Positions 55,323 to 64,000 of a DNA stretch of 64,000 nucleotides are shown here, piece by piece. The DNA lies in contig NZ_CP180191.1 in NCBI RefSeq assembly GCF_047549485.1, positions 3,472,001 through 3,536,000 of the forward strand, written 5' to 3'. The DNA is from Piscinibacterium candidicorallinum (GTDB lineage Bacteria > Pseudomonadota > Gammaproteobacteria > Burkholderiales > Burkholderiaceae_C). Numbering within the stretch: the stretch's first letter is position 1; every line of letters starts with the position of its first letter. The notes beneath the pieces were generated by a model. The model was not told the DNA's origin and ran no database searches. It saw only the letters and a program-made list of their open reading frames with translations. The position numbers and the translations under genes were made by a program.

Positions 55323-57325
55323 GTGAAATTTGGGGTAGCACCGGCGTTTGGAAGAACGAAACTGCCTGTGGCAGAGCTGTTCAACCGAGTACCGAAGGGG
55401 CTGACTGCTCCCGCTGGGGGAATCTGCTGGTTTGTGAAATCAGACGCAGCTCCGCTCAGCAAGTACCCCAGTTGAGCCCGTCCTTCAGACCCTCCAACCG
55501 CCGTTGACACCTGTATTTCATATGTCGCCCAAGGACTAAAGCGCTGAGAGTAGCGAACAGATATGTATGCAGAGCCATCAGCCGCCGTAGTGCCCGACGC
55601 TGTGGCCGCACCACCCCCAAGCGGAGTACCGTCAGAGGACGAGAAGAAAACACTCGCTACCTGTCGGGGCTCCAGCGTTCCACTCAAGTTGTAATCCTTG
55701 GACCCATCCAGAATGCCATCGTTGGTATAATCTTCATTCGGACACTCAATATACCAACCAAGGCGCTCTATAAACTGGCCAGGAGGGAGGGCCGACTCCG
55801 GCAAACTAGTTGGCGTTGCAAGACCAGCGTCCCACACACCCGAAGCACCAGCACCAGTGAAAAACGCGAGATAACCCTTGCGGAATGACACCGGGCGGAG
55901 GCGTACCGTGACAGCGGCGCCGGACACCGCATTACCGGCGCTATTAGTCACACGGATATTGAAAACCTTTTGGTATTCAGTGTCGGTTGGTTTAATAATT
56001 GTATTACCGAAACCGATCGATACAAACAAGGGTCCGCCGGCAACTGTCAGCGTCGCCGTGGCAGTCCCTAAACTGCCAACGGTTGCTCCAATGACGACGG
56101 CATCGGTACCGGATGTTGGCCTGGAACCCGGCCTGAAAGTCACCGAGGCGCGCCCCGCACCGTCAGTGACCGCAGTTGCTTGATCCAAGGATCCGCCGGT
56201 CGGATCGGCAACGATGAAAAAGCTCACCGTCGCCCCCTGCACGGGATTGCGACTTGGTGATGCATCGACGACAAACGCATCAACCTTAGCGGAGCCCGTG
56301 GATCCCGTAATCGTGTTGGAGGCAACTTGAATGCTGAAGGAGCCGGGCTGTTGAGAAGCGAAGCTCGCAGTAACGGAGGCGCTCACAGCCCCGGACAAAG
56401 CGGCGGCTGTAACGACGCTATCGCCCACGACGCCGTTGTCGATCAATGTCGCCACATTGGTACCGGGAACAACCACTATAGACTGCGACCCAGTTGTTGA
56501 GCCGGCTGGACGCAAGATTCCCTTGGTTGTTGATAACCGGATCTGCTGATTAACTGGCACACCATTTTGCGTCCAATTCACGCTCACTTGGCCTCCAGAG
56601 CCCCCAAGCACCAACGTGGATGGACTCACTGTGACACTCATGGCGTCAGAGGAAATAGTGACCCGAGCGACGGTTGCAGAGGCACCCAAGGCGGTAGCAC
56701 CCAATTCGAGCACTCCACCCGCAGTCGGGCGAACTGTGGTGCTCGCTTGGCCGTTCGAACCGGTGACCAGTGCTGTCGCTTGCGCGGCGCCATTGACACT
56801 CACGACAACGCGCGCCGCTGCTACCGGCAGCGAATTCCCATCAGTGACCGAAACGCTTACCGGAACATCGGCACCGGCGGCTCCCGACGGTGGCGCCGTC
56901 AGTGTCACGGTCGTACCAGTAGCTTGGAGTTCGGTGCGGGCCACGACCGACCCCGACCGCGCTTCGACGGCTATCAGCCTGTTGGCTCGGTCTGCGCCAA
57001 CGCGCACGGTCGCCGTTACTGCACCATTGGCATCGGTAGTCCTGGAGGAAGTCTCTAGCGTGCCAGAGTCAGCGGCAAACTGAACCGCTATGTTGGGCAA
57101 GACCCTATTCGCCGAATCCTTCGCGACAACCGTTACGACCGCTGAATCGGTTGAACCCGTTCTCAGTGTTCTCGTGCTGGTAGAGATCTCAAGTGTTGCA
57201 ACGCCGGAGGCAGTTTGCGTCGCTCCAGACCCCGCCCCGCCCGTCCCGCCGCCGCAAGCAAGCAAGCTCAACGTACCCAGCACGCCCAGCCAGATACGGA
57301 GACATTTGGCAATCGAAAAGCTCAT
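55283..57325 (-). CDS. Ig-like (Big-1-type) lipoprotein
   Basis: The protein has 680 residues. It is a lipoprotein with lipobox LLAC (about 21-24) and a Gly/Ala/Ser-rich linker. Four to five Ig-like modules of the Big-1 type follow (about 45-130, 135-215, 225-310, 315-405, 410-490; for example GAVTATVRVGADRANRL and GRASVTFRPGSRPTSG). A unique C-terminal region (about 500-680) carries ECPNEDYTNDGILDG, which looks like a calcium-binding EF-hand-like loop. It is surface or periplasmic with unknown function. It lies between pilQ (11 bases) and aroK (overlapping), so it is expressed with the pilus genes and may act with them; that is inference. Confidence 0.85.
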   Translation of the reverse strand: MSFSIAKCLRIWLGVLGTLSLLACGGGTGGAGSGATQTASGVATLEISTSTRTLRTGSTDSAVVTVVAKDSANRVLPNIAVQFAADSGTLETSSRTTDANGAVTATVRVGADRANRLIAVEARSGSVVARTELQATGTTVTLTAPPSGAAGADVPVSVSVTDGNSLPVAAARVVVSVNGAAQATALVTGSNGQASTTVRPTAGGVLELGATALGASATVARVTISSDAMSVTVSPSTLVLGGSGGQVSVNWTQNGVPVNQQIRLSTTKGILRPAGSTTGSQSIVVVPGTNVATLIDNGVVGDSVVTAAALSGAVSASVTASFASQQPGSFSIQVASNTITGSTGSAKVDAFVVDASPSRNPVQGATVSFFIVADPTGGSLDQATAVTDGAGRASVTFRPGSRPTSGTDAVVIGATVGSLGTATATLTVAGGPLFVSIGFGNTIIKPTDTEYQKVFNIRVTNSAGNAVSGAAVTVRLRPVSFRKGYLAFFTGAGASGVWDAGLATPTSLPESALPPGQFIERLGWYIECPNEDYTNDGILDGSKDYNLSGTLEPRQVASVFFSSSDGTPLGGGAATASGTTAADGSAYISVRYSQRFSPWATYEIQVSTAVGGSEGRAQLGYLLSGAASDFTNQQIPPAGAVSPFGTRLNSSATGSFVLPNAGATPNFTWPSMAEGCRQKD

Positions 57326-57336
57326 CTGAAGCCTCT

Positions 57337-59616
57337 TTACTGTTGCGACCCGGTCAATCTGTCACTGACCGTTTTGGGGGTCAAGAAAATCAACAATTCG
57401 GTTTTATCGTTGACCTTTTGTTGGTTGCGGAAAAGCGCCCCAACATAGGGAATATCCCCTAGGAATGGAACCTTACTGACATCAGTTCGCTCTTCGATCT
57501 GATAAATCCCACCGATCACTACGGTGCCGCCATTCTCAACTAAAACCTTAGTTCGCACACGCTTCGTATCAATAGCCGGGCCATTAGCCGTAAGCTCACC
57601 CCGACTGTCCTTGTTCACTTCGACGTCAAGAATGATTGCACCTTCCGGGGTGATCTGCGGCGTCACTTCAAGCTTGAGCACAGCCTTTCTGAACGAAATG
57701 GATGTTGCGCCACTGGATGTCGCTTGCTGATAGGGAAACTCCGTCCCCTGTTCGATCACTGCTTTCACTTGATCAGCAGTCAAGAGGCGTGGACTGGAAA
57801 CGATCTTTCCACGCCGCTCGGCTTCAAGCGCGGACAGCTCAAGGTTGATAAATCGACCAAGTCGCGAGCCAAACAAGCTGATTGCGACACTCGCGGGAGA
57901 ACCTGCCACTCCGGAAATATTCCCAGCTGGCAAGTTCACAAAATTCGTATTTCCGACAGACGGGCGCCCACCAACAACCTGGAGACCGGAGTTTCCTGTC
58001 TGCACGCCCGAGCCATTTTGCGACGACAGATCCTGAACACCCTGCAAGTTTCCGGAAATGGTTCCGAATACGCTACTCCCGCCAAGACGATTTCCCACCC
58101 CGTAAGTCGGCACCGTAATCGTCTGTCCCGGATTGTTCGGATCCGGAATCGTCGAGTAGATGGTCGACCTCGCGTCGTTGAATCCAAGGCGAACGCCAAG
58201 ATTGCGCCCAAATCGATCATCAGCTTCAACAATTCGGGCCTCGATCAACACCTGCCGCACCGCTACGTCTACGCGCGCGATAAACCGACGAACCTCGTCT
58301 AGCTTGGTCGCAGTGTCCTGGATGAACAGCTGATTGGTTCGCGGGTCAGCCGCTACAGACCCCCGCTTCGACAGAATGCGGGTAACACTGCCACTGGATC
58401 CGCCACCAATCCCCTCACCAGTGAGCATGGCGCGAACGTCGTCCGCCCGTTGGTAGTTGAGCTGAATCACGTCGCTCCGCAAGGGCTCCAGATCGGCGAT
58501 TTGAGCTTTCTGTTCGAGATCAAGCTTCTCCTTAGTAGCCAATTCTTCTTTAGGTGCGACGAGAATAACGTTGCCGTTTTGACGCTTGTCCAAGCCCTTG
58601 GTCTGGAGAATGATGTCCAAGGCCTGATCCCACGGCACATCCTTCAGGCGCAGCGTGATGCTGCCCGACACCGTGTCGCTCGTGATGATGTTCAGATTCG
58701 TGAAGTCGGCGATCACTTGCAGTATCGACCGCACTTCCACGCTCTGGAAGTTCAACGACAGGCGTTCGCCCTTATAGGAGGGCTTGGCATTTCGGTCTGC
58801 GCCAGCGCGAGCCTGGTCTTCCTTGAGTGCTCGGACGTCGACGACAAGCTGCCGATCCGTCTGGAATGCGCTGTGCTCCCAGTTGCCGCGCGGCTCAATG
58901 ACCATACGTACGGTTTCGCCTGACGCTGTCGTCGTGATGCGCTGGACCGGGGTGCCGAAGTCGGTCACATCCAAGCGGCGCCGGAGATTGTCAGGCAGCG
59001 CCGCCCGCGACATCTCCACCACCACTGTCTGACCTTGTTGCCGGATGTCTACCGGAGTCTGGGTGTCGCCTAGCTCAATGACCACTCGGCCCTCGCCATC
59101 TGGCCCGCGACGGAAATCGATGTCTCGGATTGCGCGAGGAGCGGCGGCGGCCGTTGCAGCCGCGGCGGTGGCGCGAGGTTCTGCTGCGCGAGCGGCAGCC
59201 TGCGCATCGGACAGCACGACAGTGGCGATCGCGCCGGACACATTGATCGAGTAGGGAACCGGACGAGACAAGTTGAGAACGATCCGGGAGCGATCGCCAG
59301 CCTGAACGACATTCAGGGAGCGCAGATCACCTTGACCGACTTCAACGACATTCCTGCCCAAAGCGTTGCTCGTGCCCGGAAAGTCAATCGCCACGCGGGC
59401 CGGGTTCGTGATTGAGAAGTTTGCGGGTGTGCCCTTGAGCGGCGCCTTGAACTTCAGAGTGAGCGTCGTTGCACCGCCTGAGGTTGAGGTCGATACGTTT
59501 TCGAGCGCGTTTTCTTGAGCAAAGGCATTGGCACAAGACAGCGCGGCGAAGGCAACAAGGGCGCGACCGATTCGCGCAAAGGCCGATTGAGACATCCTGA
59601 ACACTCCCGATTTCAT
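57337..59616 (-). CDS. pilQ: Type IV pilus secretin PilQ
   Basis: The protein has 759 residues. It has a signal peptide (about 8-34, ending ANAFA), two AMIN domains (about 36-260), an STN/N0 domain (SLNFQSVEVRSILQVIADFTNLNIITSD), an N1 domain (LNYQRADDVRAML), and the secretin barrel with VPFLGDIPYVGALFRN near the C-terminus. It forms the outer-membrane channel for the pilus. It starts 4 bases inside pilP (ATGA). The N-terminal seven residues before MSQSAFARIG may not be translated. Confidence 0.97.
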   Translation of the reverse strand: MKSGVFRMSQSAFARIGRALVAFAALSCANAFAQENALENVSTSTSGGATTLTLKFKAPLKGTPANFSITNPARVAIDFPGTSNALGRNVVEVGQGDLRSLNVVQAGDRSRIVLNLSRPVPYSINVSGAIATVVLSDAQAAARAAEPRATAAAATAAAAPRAIRDIDFRRGPDGEGRVVIELGDTQTPVDIRQQGQTVVVEMSRAALPDNLRRRLDVTDFGTPVQRITTTASGETVRMVIEPRGNWEHSAFQTDRQLVVDVRALKEDQARAGADRNAKPSYKGERLSLNFQSVEVRSILQVIADFTNLNIITSDTVSGSITLRLKDVPWDQALDIILQTKGLDKRQNGNVILVAPKEELATKEKLDLEQKAQIADLEPLRSDVIQLNYQRADDVRAMLTGEGIGGGSSGSVTRILSKRGSVAADPRTNQLFIQDTATKLDEVRRFIARVDVAVRQVLIEARIVEADDRFGRNLGVRLGFNDARSTIYSTIPDPNNPGQTITVPTYGVGNRLGGSSVFGTISGNLQGVQDLSSQNGSGVQTGNSGLQVVGGRPSVGNTNFVNLPAGNISGVAGSPASVAISLFGSRLGRFINLELSALEAERRGKIVSSPRLLTADQVKAVIEQGTEFPYQQATSSGATSISFRKAVLKLEVTPQITPEGAIILDVEVNKDSRGELTANGPAIDTKRVRTKVLVENGGTVVIGGIYQIEERTDVSKVPFLGDIPYVGALFRNQQKVNDKTELLIFLTPKTVSDRLTGSQQ

Positions 59617-60146
59617 TTCTTGGCCTCCTGCAGCTGCAGCGTGGTCGACCGCTCTGTCCAGTCACCGACCGCATCCTGCACAATTTCCTTCATGGTGATT
59701 TCGGTCTCCGAAATCCCCGTTACCTTGCCAAAGTTCTGACCTAGATAGTTCCCGACACGAACCTGGTAAACCACCTTGTCGATCTGGACGAGCCCCACGC
59801 GCTGACCGCTGCGATTGAGTGTGCCGACCATGGCCATCGTGTCCAGCGGGAAGGCCTCCAATGGCTCCCGGACGCGATCGAGATCCGGCCGAAGACCGGA
59901 AGTGCTGCGGGCAGCTAGGCGTGCCTGCGCCTGAGCAACTTTGCGCGGGTCGAACGGATCCAGCGAAGCGCCAGCCTTGTACACAAATGGCTCAAACCGC
60001 TTGGGCTCTTCCAGTTTCGGCACCGACGGCCGGAGACCCGAGCGGATATCTGCCATCTTCTGGGTCAGTTGCTCTTGATCTGACGGACCACACCCAGCGA
60101 TTACCGTCAGGACGCTGAGCGCTGCAATTAACCGAACGTTGTTCAT
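59613..60146 (-). CDS. pilP: Type IV pilus lipoprotein PilP
   Basis: The protein has 177 residues. Lipobox IAGC (about 16-19) is followed by a disordered segment and then the beta-domain (about 85-165; MAMVGTLNRSGQRVGLVQIDKVVYQVRVGNYLGQNFGKVTGI). It links the PilNO inner-membrane complex to PilQ. It overlaps both pilO and pilQ by 4 bases. Confidence 0.95.
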   Translation of the reverse strand: MNNVRLIAALSVLTVIAGCGPSDQEQLTQKMADIRSGLRPSVPKLEEPKRFEPFVYKAGASLDPFDPRKVAQAQARLAARSTSGLRPDLDRVREPLEAFPLDTMAMVGTLNRSGQRVGLVQIDKVVYQVRVGNYLGQNFGKVTGISETEITMKEIVQDAVGDWTERSTTLQLQEAKK

Positions 60147-60802
60147 TTGGCAGCCCCCGCGGCGGCGCCCTGAGCGCCAGGCGCACCGGCAGGCTTGGCT
60201 TGCTGCGCTGCCTGCTCCTGCGGATCAAGGTAGCGGAAGGTCTTGGCTGTGGCATCCAGCGCAAGCGATCCCGTGGGCAGCACAGCAATGTTCATATTGT
60301 TCAAGGTCACGATGCGCGGCAGGCCGGCAAGGTCGCTTGAGAAGGACGCGATGTCGTGGAAGCCGCCGTTGACCTTGATGGAGATCGGAATCTCGGCGTA
60401 GTACTGCTTGACGACCGCGCCGCTCGGCTTGAACAGCTCGAACACCAAGCCACGACCAAGACCTGCCGTGTTGATGTCGGAAAGCAGCGCGTCCATTTCG
60501 GCCTTGCCTGGAAGCTGGCGCTCGAGCGCGAGCACGTACTGGCTGACCTGAACCTTCTGCTTTTTCAGTTCATCCAGATTGATCGCCTGTTGCATCTTGC
60601 CTCTGTAGGCTTCGAGCAATTGCACTTCCTTTGCGCGCTCGGCCTCAAGGCGCTCAAGCTGCCCAGACCAGTAGAAATACCAGCCGCCGGCAACCAGTGC
60701 GGCCAGGATGAACACCAGCGTCGCCACCTTGGGCGCGATCGGCCAGGTGCCTGGGTCATTGCTCAGATTCTGGAACTGAGCGGATAGCTGTTTGAAGTCC
60801 AT
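60143..60802 (-). CDS. pilO: Type IV pilus assembly protein PilO
   Basis: The protein has 219 residues. It has a short cytoplasmic start, one membrane helix (about 26-47, VATLVFILAALVAGGWYFYW), a coiled coil (about 48-95) and a ferredoxin-like periplasmic domain (about 100-190; YYAEIPISIKVNGGFHDIASF). It pairs with PilN and binds PilP. An Ala/Gly/Pro-rich tail (about 195-219) is slightly longer than usual. It starts 9 bases after pilN. Confidence 0.95.
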   Translation of the reverse strand: MDFKQLSAQFQNLSNDPGTWPIAPKVATLVFILAALVAGGWYFYWSGQLERLEAERAKEVQLLEAYRGKMQQAINLDELKKQKVQVSQYVLALERQLPGKAEMDALLSDINTAGLGRGLVFELFKPSGAVVKQYYAEIPISIKVNGGFHDIASFSSDLAGLPRIVTLNNMNIAVLPTGSLALDATAKTFRYLDPQEQAAQQAKPAGAPGAQGAAAGAAK

Positions 60803-60811
60803 GCAGTCCTC

Positions 60812-61459
60812 TCAGCGAGTCGGGGCGGCGGCCGGCGTGGCTGCTGGTGTGCCGGCTGCTGCCGGCGGCGTTGCACCTGGGGCACCAGGCTTGCCGGTGT
60901 CCGGTGCGGGGCGGCGCATGTCAAAGGACAAGCTGAACTCATACAGGCGTGATGTCGTACGCCCTGGCGTGGCCGGCAGCTTGATTTCCTGCAGCTCTGG
61001 CGTGCGCAGCCACTCAGACGCCGAGGTCAGGGCACGCAGGAACTCGGAAACCCGTTCGTTGCTCTGCGCGATTCCAGTCAAGCTGTACTTCAGGCCTTCC
61101 TGCTTTAGCGTGCGCAGGTAGATCCCTTCGGGGGTGAGGCGAACCAACTCTTCCAGCAGAATGGTCGGCAGATTGCGATCGCTCTGTAGGTCTTCAACCG
61201 CCTTCTGGCGAGCCTTAAGGGCCTCGATCTCCTCGCGCAGCGTGGCAATTTCCTTGATCTGTTCGTCGAGCTTCTTGTTTTCGGCCTCGATGAAGGTGTT
61301 ACGCGACATCTGGCTGTTGATCATGCCTTCGATGAACTGCCCGACGATGACGACGACCAGAACACCAGACATCGCCACGAGACCGGCCATGAGGCCGAAC
61401 TCGCGCCGGCGCTGGCGCTTCTTCTCTTCGCGGTGCGGTAGCAGGTTGATGCGGATCAT
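60812..61459 (-). CDS. pilN: Type IV pilus assembly protein PilN
   Basis: The protein has 215 residues. The cytoplasmic motif MIRINLLPHREEKK, which docks on PilM, is followed by a membrane helix (about 24-46), a coiled coil (about 48-95) and a periplasmic ferredoxin-like domain. A Pro/Ala-rich tail follows. It starts with an ATG overlapping the pilM stop by 4 bases. Confidence 0.95.
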   Translation of the reverse strand: MIRINLLPHREEKKRQRRREFGLMAGLVAMSGVLVVVIVGQFIEGMINSQMSRNTFIEAENKKLDEQIKEIATLREEIEALKARQKAVEDLQSDRNLPTILLEELVRLTPEGIYLRTLKQEGLKYSLTGIAQSNERVSEFLRALTSASEWLRTPELQEIKLPATPGRTTSRLYEFSLSFDMRRPAPDTGKPGAPGATPPAAAGTPAATPAAAPTR

Positions 61460-62538
61460 TCTGCGAACCTCCGCATGGCCAGACCGCAGGCAACCATCAG
61501 CATTGGCGCGTCCAGCTGCAGCTGGCGGTCACGCACGTTGGGCGACACGTCCATGCCCTTGAACGGAGTGATGACAGATGTTGGCACCTGGGTGCGATTC
61601 ACGACTGCATCGACGAGCCCCGGCAAGGTCGCGCAGCCGCCGGCCAGCATGATCTGGTCGACGCGACTGTAGGGTGTGGAGGTGAAGAAGAACTGCAGCG
61701 AACGCGTCACTTCGAGCGCACAGCTCTCGGTAAACGGCTCGAGAAAGTCCTTCTGCCAGCCGTCGGGGAGATCGCCGGTGCGCTTCTTGGTCTCGGCCTC
61801 CTCGAAGGACAGACCATAGGCGCGGGCGATGTCCTGGGTGAGCTGATTGCCGCCGAAGGACTGATCCCGCTCGTAGACCACCTGATCGTTGAGCGTGACG
61901 GAAATGCTGAGTGTGTTGGCGCCGATGTAGAACAGTGCAAGCACCAGACCATCGCCCTTGTTGGGCAGCTGGACGCGAACGTTGTCCAGTGCCGAGCGGG
62001 CGGCGTAGGTCTCGATGTCCATGATCGCGGGCTTCAAACCCGCGGCCTGGGCGACGGCGATGCGGTCTTCAACTCGCTCCTTGCGCGAGGCCGCGAGCAG
62101 TACCTCAACTTCGTCCTTGTTCTGCGGGCTTGGGCCGATCACGCAGAAATCGAGGCTGACTTCGTCCAGAGAGAACGGGATGTACTGGTTGGCTTCACTC
62201 TCGACCTGAATCTCAAGTTCTTCTTCGCTGAGATTGGCCGGCAGCAGGATGCGCTTGGTGATGACTGCAGAGGCCGGCAGCGCCATGGCGACGTTCTTGG
62301 TGCGGCAGCCGGCCTTGCGCCAGGCGCGCCGCAGCGCCTCGGCGACGATGTCGACCTTGTCGATGCCACCATCGACCACGGCGCCGCGCGGGAGCGGTTC
62401 GATCGCATACCGCTCGAGGCGGCGTCCGCCACGTGGGCTGGTCGACAGCTCAACCAGCTTGACGCTGGTCGCGCTGACATCGACGCCCACCAGCGGCGGA
62501 TTGCGGCCCGGAATCAGGGCTGACAGATCTAGAGCCAA
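61456..62538 (-). CDS. pilM: Type IV pilus assembly protein PilM
   Basis: The protein has 360 residues. It is an actin-like ATPase of the pilus inner-membrane complex. It has LVGVDVSATSVKLVELS (phosphate 1), the central IGPSPQNKDEVEVLLAASRKERVE block, and C-terminal IMLAGGCATLPGL (adenosine). It is cytoplasmic. The start is a TTG (62536-62538), preceded by a good GGGAGAG site; no ATG or GTG fits the family start nearby. It is the first gene of pilMNOPQ, transcribed divergently from ponA. Confidence 0.95.
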   Translation of the reverse strand: MALDLSALIPGRNPPLVGVDVSATSVKLVELSTSPRGGRRLERYAIEPLPRGAVVDGGIDKVDIVAEALRRAWRKAGCRTKNVAMALPASAVITKRILLPANLSEEELEIQVESEANQYIPFSLDEVSLDFCVIGPSPQNKDEVEVLLAASRKERVEDRIAVAQAAGLKPAIMDIETYAARSALDNVRVQLPNKGDGLVLALFYIGANTLSISVTLNDQVVYERDQSFGGNQLTQDIARAYGLSFEEAETKKRTGDLPDGWQKDFLEPFTESCALEVTRSLQFFFTSTPYSRVDQIMLAGGCATLPGLVDAVVNRTQVPTSVITPFKGMDVSPNVRDRQLQLDAPMLMVACGLAMRRFAE

Positions 62539-62596
62539 GCTGGTCTCTCCCTACGCCAGAAACCCGAAAGTGGTTTAACAACGGGCACTTAGCGCG

Positions 62597-62627
62597 ATTA
62601 TCAAGAATTTACGTGAGAATGTATCAA
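62597..62627 (-). promoter_or_regulatory. Candidate promoter of the pilMNOPQ operon
   Basis: On the minus strand TTGATA (62622-62627) and GATAAT (62597-62602) are spaced by 19 bases, 58 bases before the pilM TTG. Each hexamer matches five of six consensus bases. The spacer is longer than ideal, and the rest of the gap is AT-richer than the genes around it. Confidence 0.5.
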
Positions 62628-62799
62628 CGGGAAATTTTCGCTGGCAAGCGAAAGTCGTTGATCGCCGAACAATCGTTGCCCGGAACTGACGAGGAGGAGA
62701 AACCGGGTGTTACCGAAGCGCTGCGGCCATCCGCGGGCTGGAAAACCCTGACCGCTACACTTTTCCGAGTTTCCTACATGGCGAAAGATCGTCAAGCTG

Positions 62800-64000
62800 A
62801 TGAGCGACTCTGAGCGCACCGAACCGGCCGCAGCCGAAGACATGAAAAGCCGGCTGAGCCGATTTGGCGCACGCTGGGGCACCAAGCTGGCCCTGGGCCT
62901 GCTGGGGCTCGTGGCCGCCGGCGTGCTGGGCGCCCTGATTGCGCTGGCCGCAGTATGGCCCAACCTGCCTTCAATTGCTGCGGTCACGGACTATCAGCCC
63001 AAGATTCCGCTGCGCGTGTACAGCGCAGATGGTGCGCTCCTGGGCGAATTCGGCGAGGAGCGGCGTTCCTTCATCCGCATCCAGGACACGCCGGAACACC
63101 TAAAAAAGGCGATCCTCGCCATCGAGGACGACCGGTTCTACGAACACGGCGGCATCGACTTCATGGGGATCGCGCGCGCCCTTCTGTCCAACCTGCTGGG
63201 CGGCGCCAAGCAGGGCGCCAGCACCATCACGCAGCAGGTCGCACGCAACTTCTTTCTCTCCAGCGAGCAGACCTACAAGCGCAAGGTCTATGAGGCGCTG
63301 TTGAGCCTGAAGATCGAGTCCGCGCTCACCAAAGACCAGATTCTCGAGCTCTACATCAACCAGATCTTCCTGGGCCAGCGCGCCTACGGATTTGCCGCGG
63401 CAGCCAAGACCTACTTCGGCAAGGACATCCGCGAGCTGTCCGTGGCTGAGGCCGCGATGCTTGCGGGCATCCCCAAGTTCCCGTCCTCGGCCAACCCGGT
63501 GGCCAACTACCGTCGCGCCAAGATCCGTCAGGAGTACATCCTGGAGCGCATGCGCCAGCTGGGCTACATCGATCAGGCCAAGTTCGACGCCGCCAAGAAG
63601 GAACAGCTGGTCATCAAGCCCTCGCGCACCTACATCGAGGCGCCAGGCGACTACGTGGCCGAGATGGCGCGCAAGATCATCTTCGACCAGTATGGCGAGG
63701 AGACCTACACGCGCGGCATCAATGTCTATACGACCATCCTGAAGGACGACCAGACCGCCGCCTACAACGCCCTGCGCCGCGGACTGCTGGACTACGAGCG
63801 CCGCCACGGCTTCCGCGGGCCGGAGGCCTTCGTCAATCTGCCCGCCGACAAGGAAAAGCGCGACGAGGCGATCGAAGCGGCGCTGGACGACATCGCCACC
63901 AGCGAAGACCTGCGCGCCGGCGTGGTGCTGGAGGTCAAGCCGCGCGAACTGAAGCTGCAGCTCGGCACGGGCGAGGTAGTAACGGTGACCGGTGATGGCA
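62800..64000 (+). CDS. mrcA: Class A penicillin-binding protein 1A (partial at window end)
   Basis: The first 400 codons of a penicillin-binding protein 1A (also called ponA). A short cytoplasmic tail is followed by one membrane helix (about 29-52). The glycosyltransferase (GT51) domain has the catalytic Glu109 in AIEDDRFYEHGGID, then QGASTITQQVARNFFLS, LELYINQIFLGQRAYGFAAAA and YFGKDIRELSVAEAAMLAGI. About 265 onward is the linker/OB region (YVAEMARKIIFDQYGEE). The transpeptidase domain lies beyond the window. It polymerises and crosslinks peptidoglycan. It is divergent from pilM, the usual betaproteobacterial arrangement. Confidence 0.95.
   Translation, partial: MSDSERTEPAAAEDMKSRLSRFGARWGTKLALGLLGLVAAGVLGALIALAAVWPNLPSIAAVTDYQPKIPLRVYSADGALLGEFGEERRSFIRIQDTPEHLKKAILAIEDDRFYEHGGIDFMGIARALLSNLLGGAKQGASTITQQVARNFFLSSEQTYKRKVYEALLSLKIESALTKDQILELYINQIFLGQRAYGFAAAAKTYFGKDIRELSVAEAAMLAGIPKFPSSANPVANYRRAKIRQEYILERMRQLGYIDQAKFDAAKKEQLVIKPSRTYIEAPGDYVAEMARKIIFDQYGEETYTRGINVYTTILKDDQTAAYNALRRGLLDYERRHGFRGPEAFVNLPADKEKRDEAIEAALDDIATSEDLRAGVVLEVKPRELKLQLGTGEVVTVTGDG

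Overview
This 64 kb window is a chromosomal segment of a high-GC betaproteobacterium. Three conserved neighbourhoods support this: hemA-prfA-prmC-grxD, rpe/gph/trpEGDC/ung, and ponA|pilMNOPQ-aroK-aroB-dgt-gltB-gltD. All three are typical of Burkholderiales/Rhodocyclales. Family-level placement cannot be settled from the sequence alone. Most of the window is core metabolism and envelope biogenesis. No phage, complete insertion sequence, rRNA or CRISPR array was seen.

1-8.8 kb (minus strand): a type VI secretion 'vgrG island', read vgrG - DUF6484 - DUF2169 adaptor - ketoacyl-synthase-like protein - DUF4150 (PAAR-like) protein with a C-terminal HNH-like toxin domain - beta-propeller-like protein - TIGR02270 HEAT-like protein. 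The VgrG carries an 11-copy, 16-residue repeat in its spike. The ketoacyl-synthase-like protein lacks its catalytic residues. 8.9-10.3 kb (plus): two small accessory genes, one AP2-like and one a glycine-rich-domain protein.

10.4-15 kb (minus): grxD, prmC, prfA and hemA (haem synthesis and translation termination), with two clear intrinsic terminators. 15-20 kb (minus): a three-gene signalling unit (OmpR-type regulator, exported LysM/FecR protein, CHASE2 histidine kinase). 20.4 kb: tRNA-Phe(GAA). 20.6-24.7 kb: a Ubi-type monooxygenase, dsbC, mltA, a 27-residue membrane peptide and apaG. 25-29 kb: DUF4394 protein, cupredoxin and a GGDEF/EAL protein. 29-37.3 kb: rpe, a periplasmic binding protein, gph, and a tight trpE-ltaE-trpG-trpD-trpC-ung operon with a threonine aldolase inserted. 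37.3-45.2 kb: miscellaneous genes (lipoprotein hydrolase, nitronate monooxygenase, diguanylate cyclase, cysteine-synthase-like enzyme, CBS protein, DUF748 protein, SPOR protein). Two copies of a hairpin-forming dispersed repeat lie here, and a third lies just upstream of trpE.

45.3-62.5 kb (minus): the pilM-N-O-P-Q operon runs into an Ig-like lipoprotein, aroK, aroB, dgt, an unknown gene, then gltB-gltD. The end of the window holds the first 400 codons of a divergent class A penicillin-binding protein (ponA/mrcA).

The best candidates for novelty are the vgrG island, especially its catalytically dead ketoacyl-synthase-like partner and toxin/immunity layout; the perfect 27-bp inverted-repeat element at 44122-44240 and its relatives; and the LysM/FecR-CHASE2 signalling unit.
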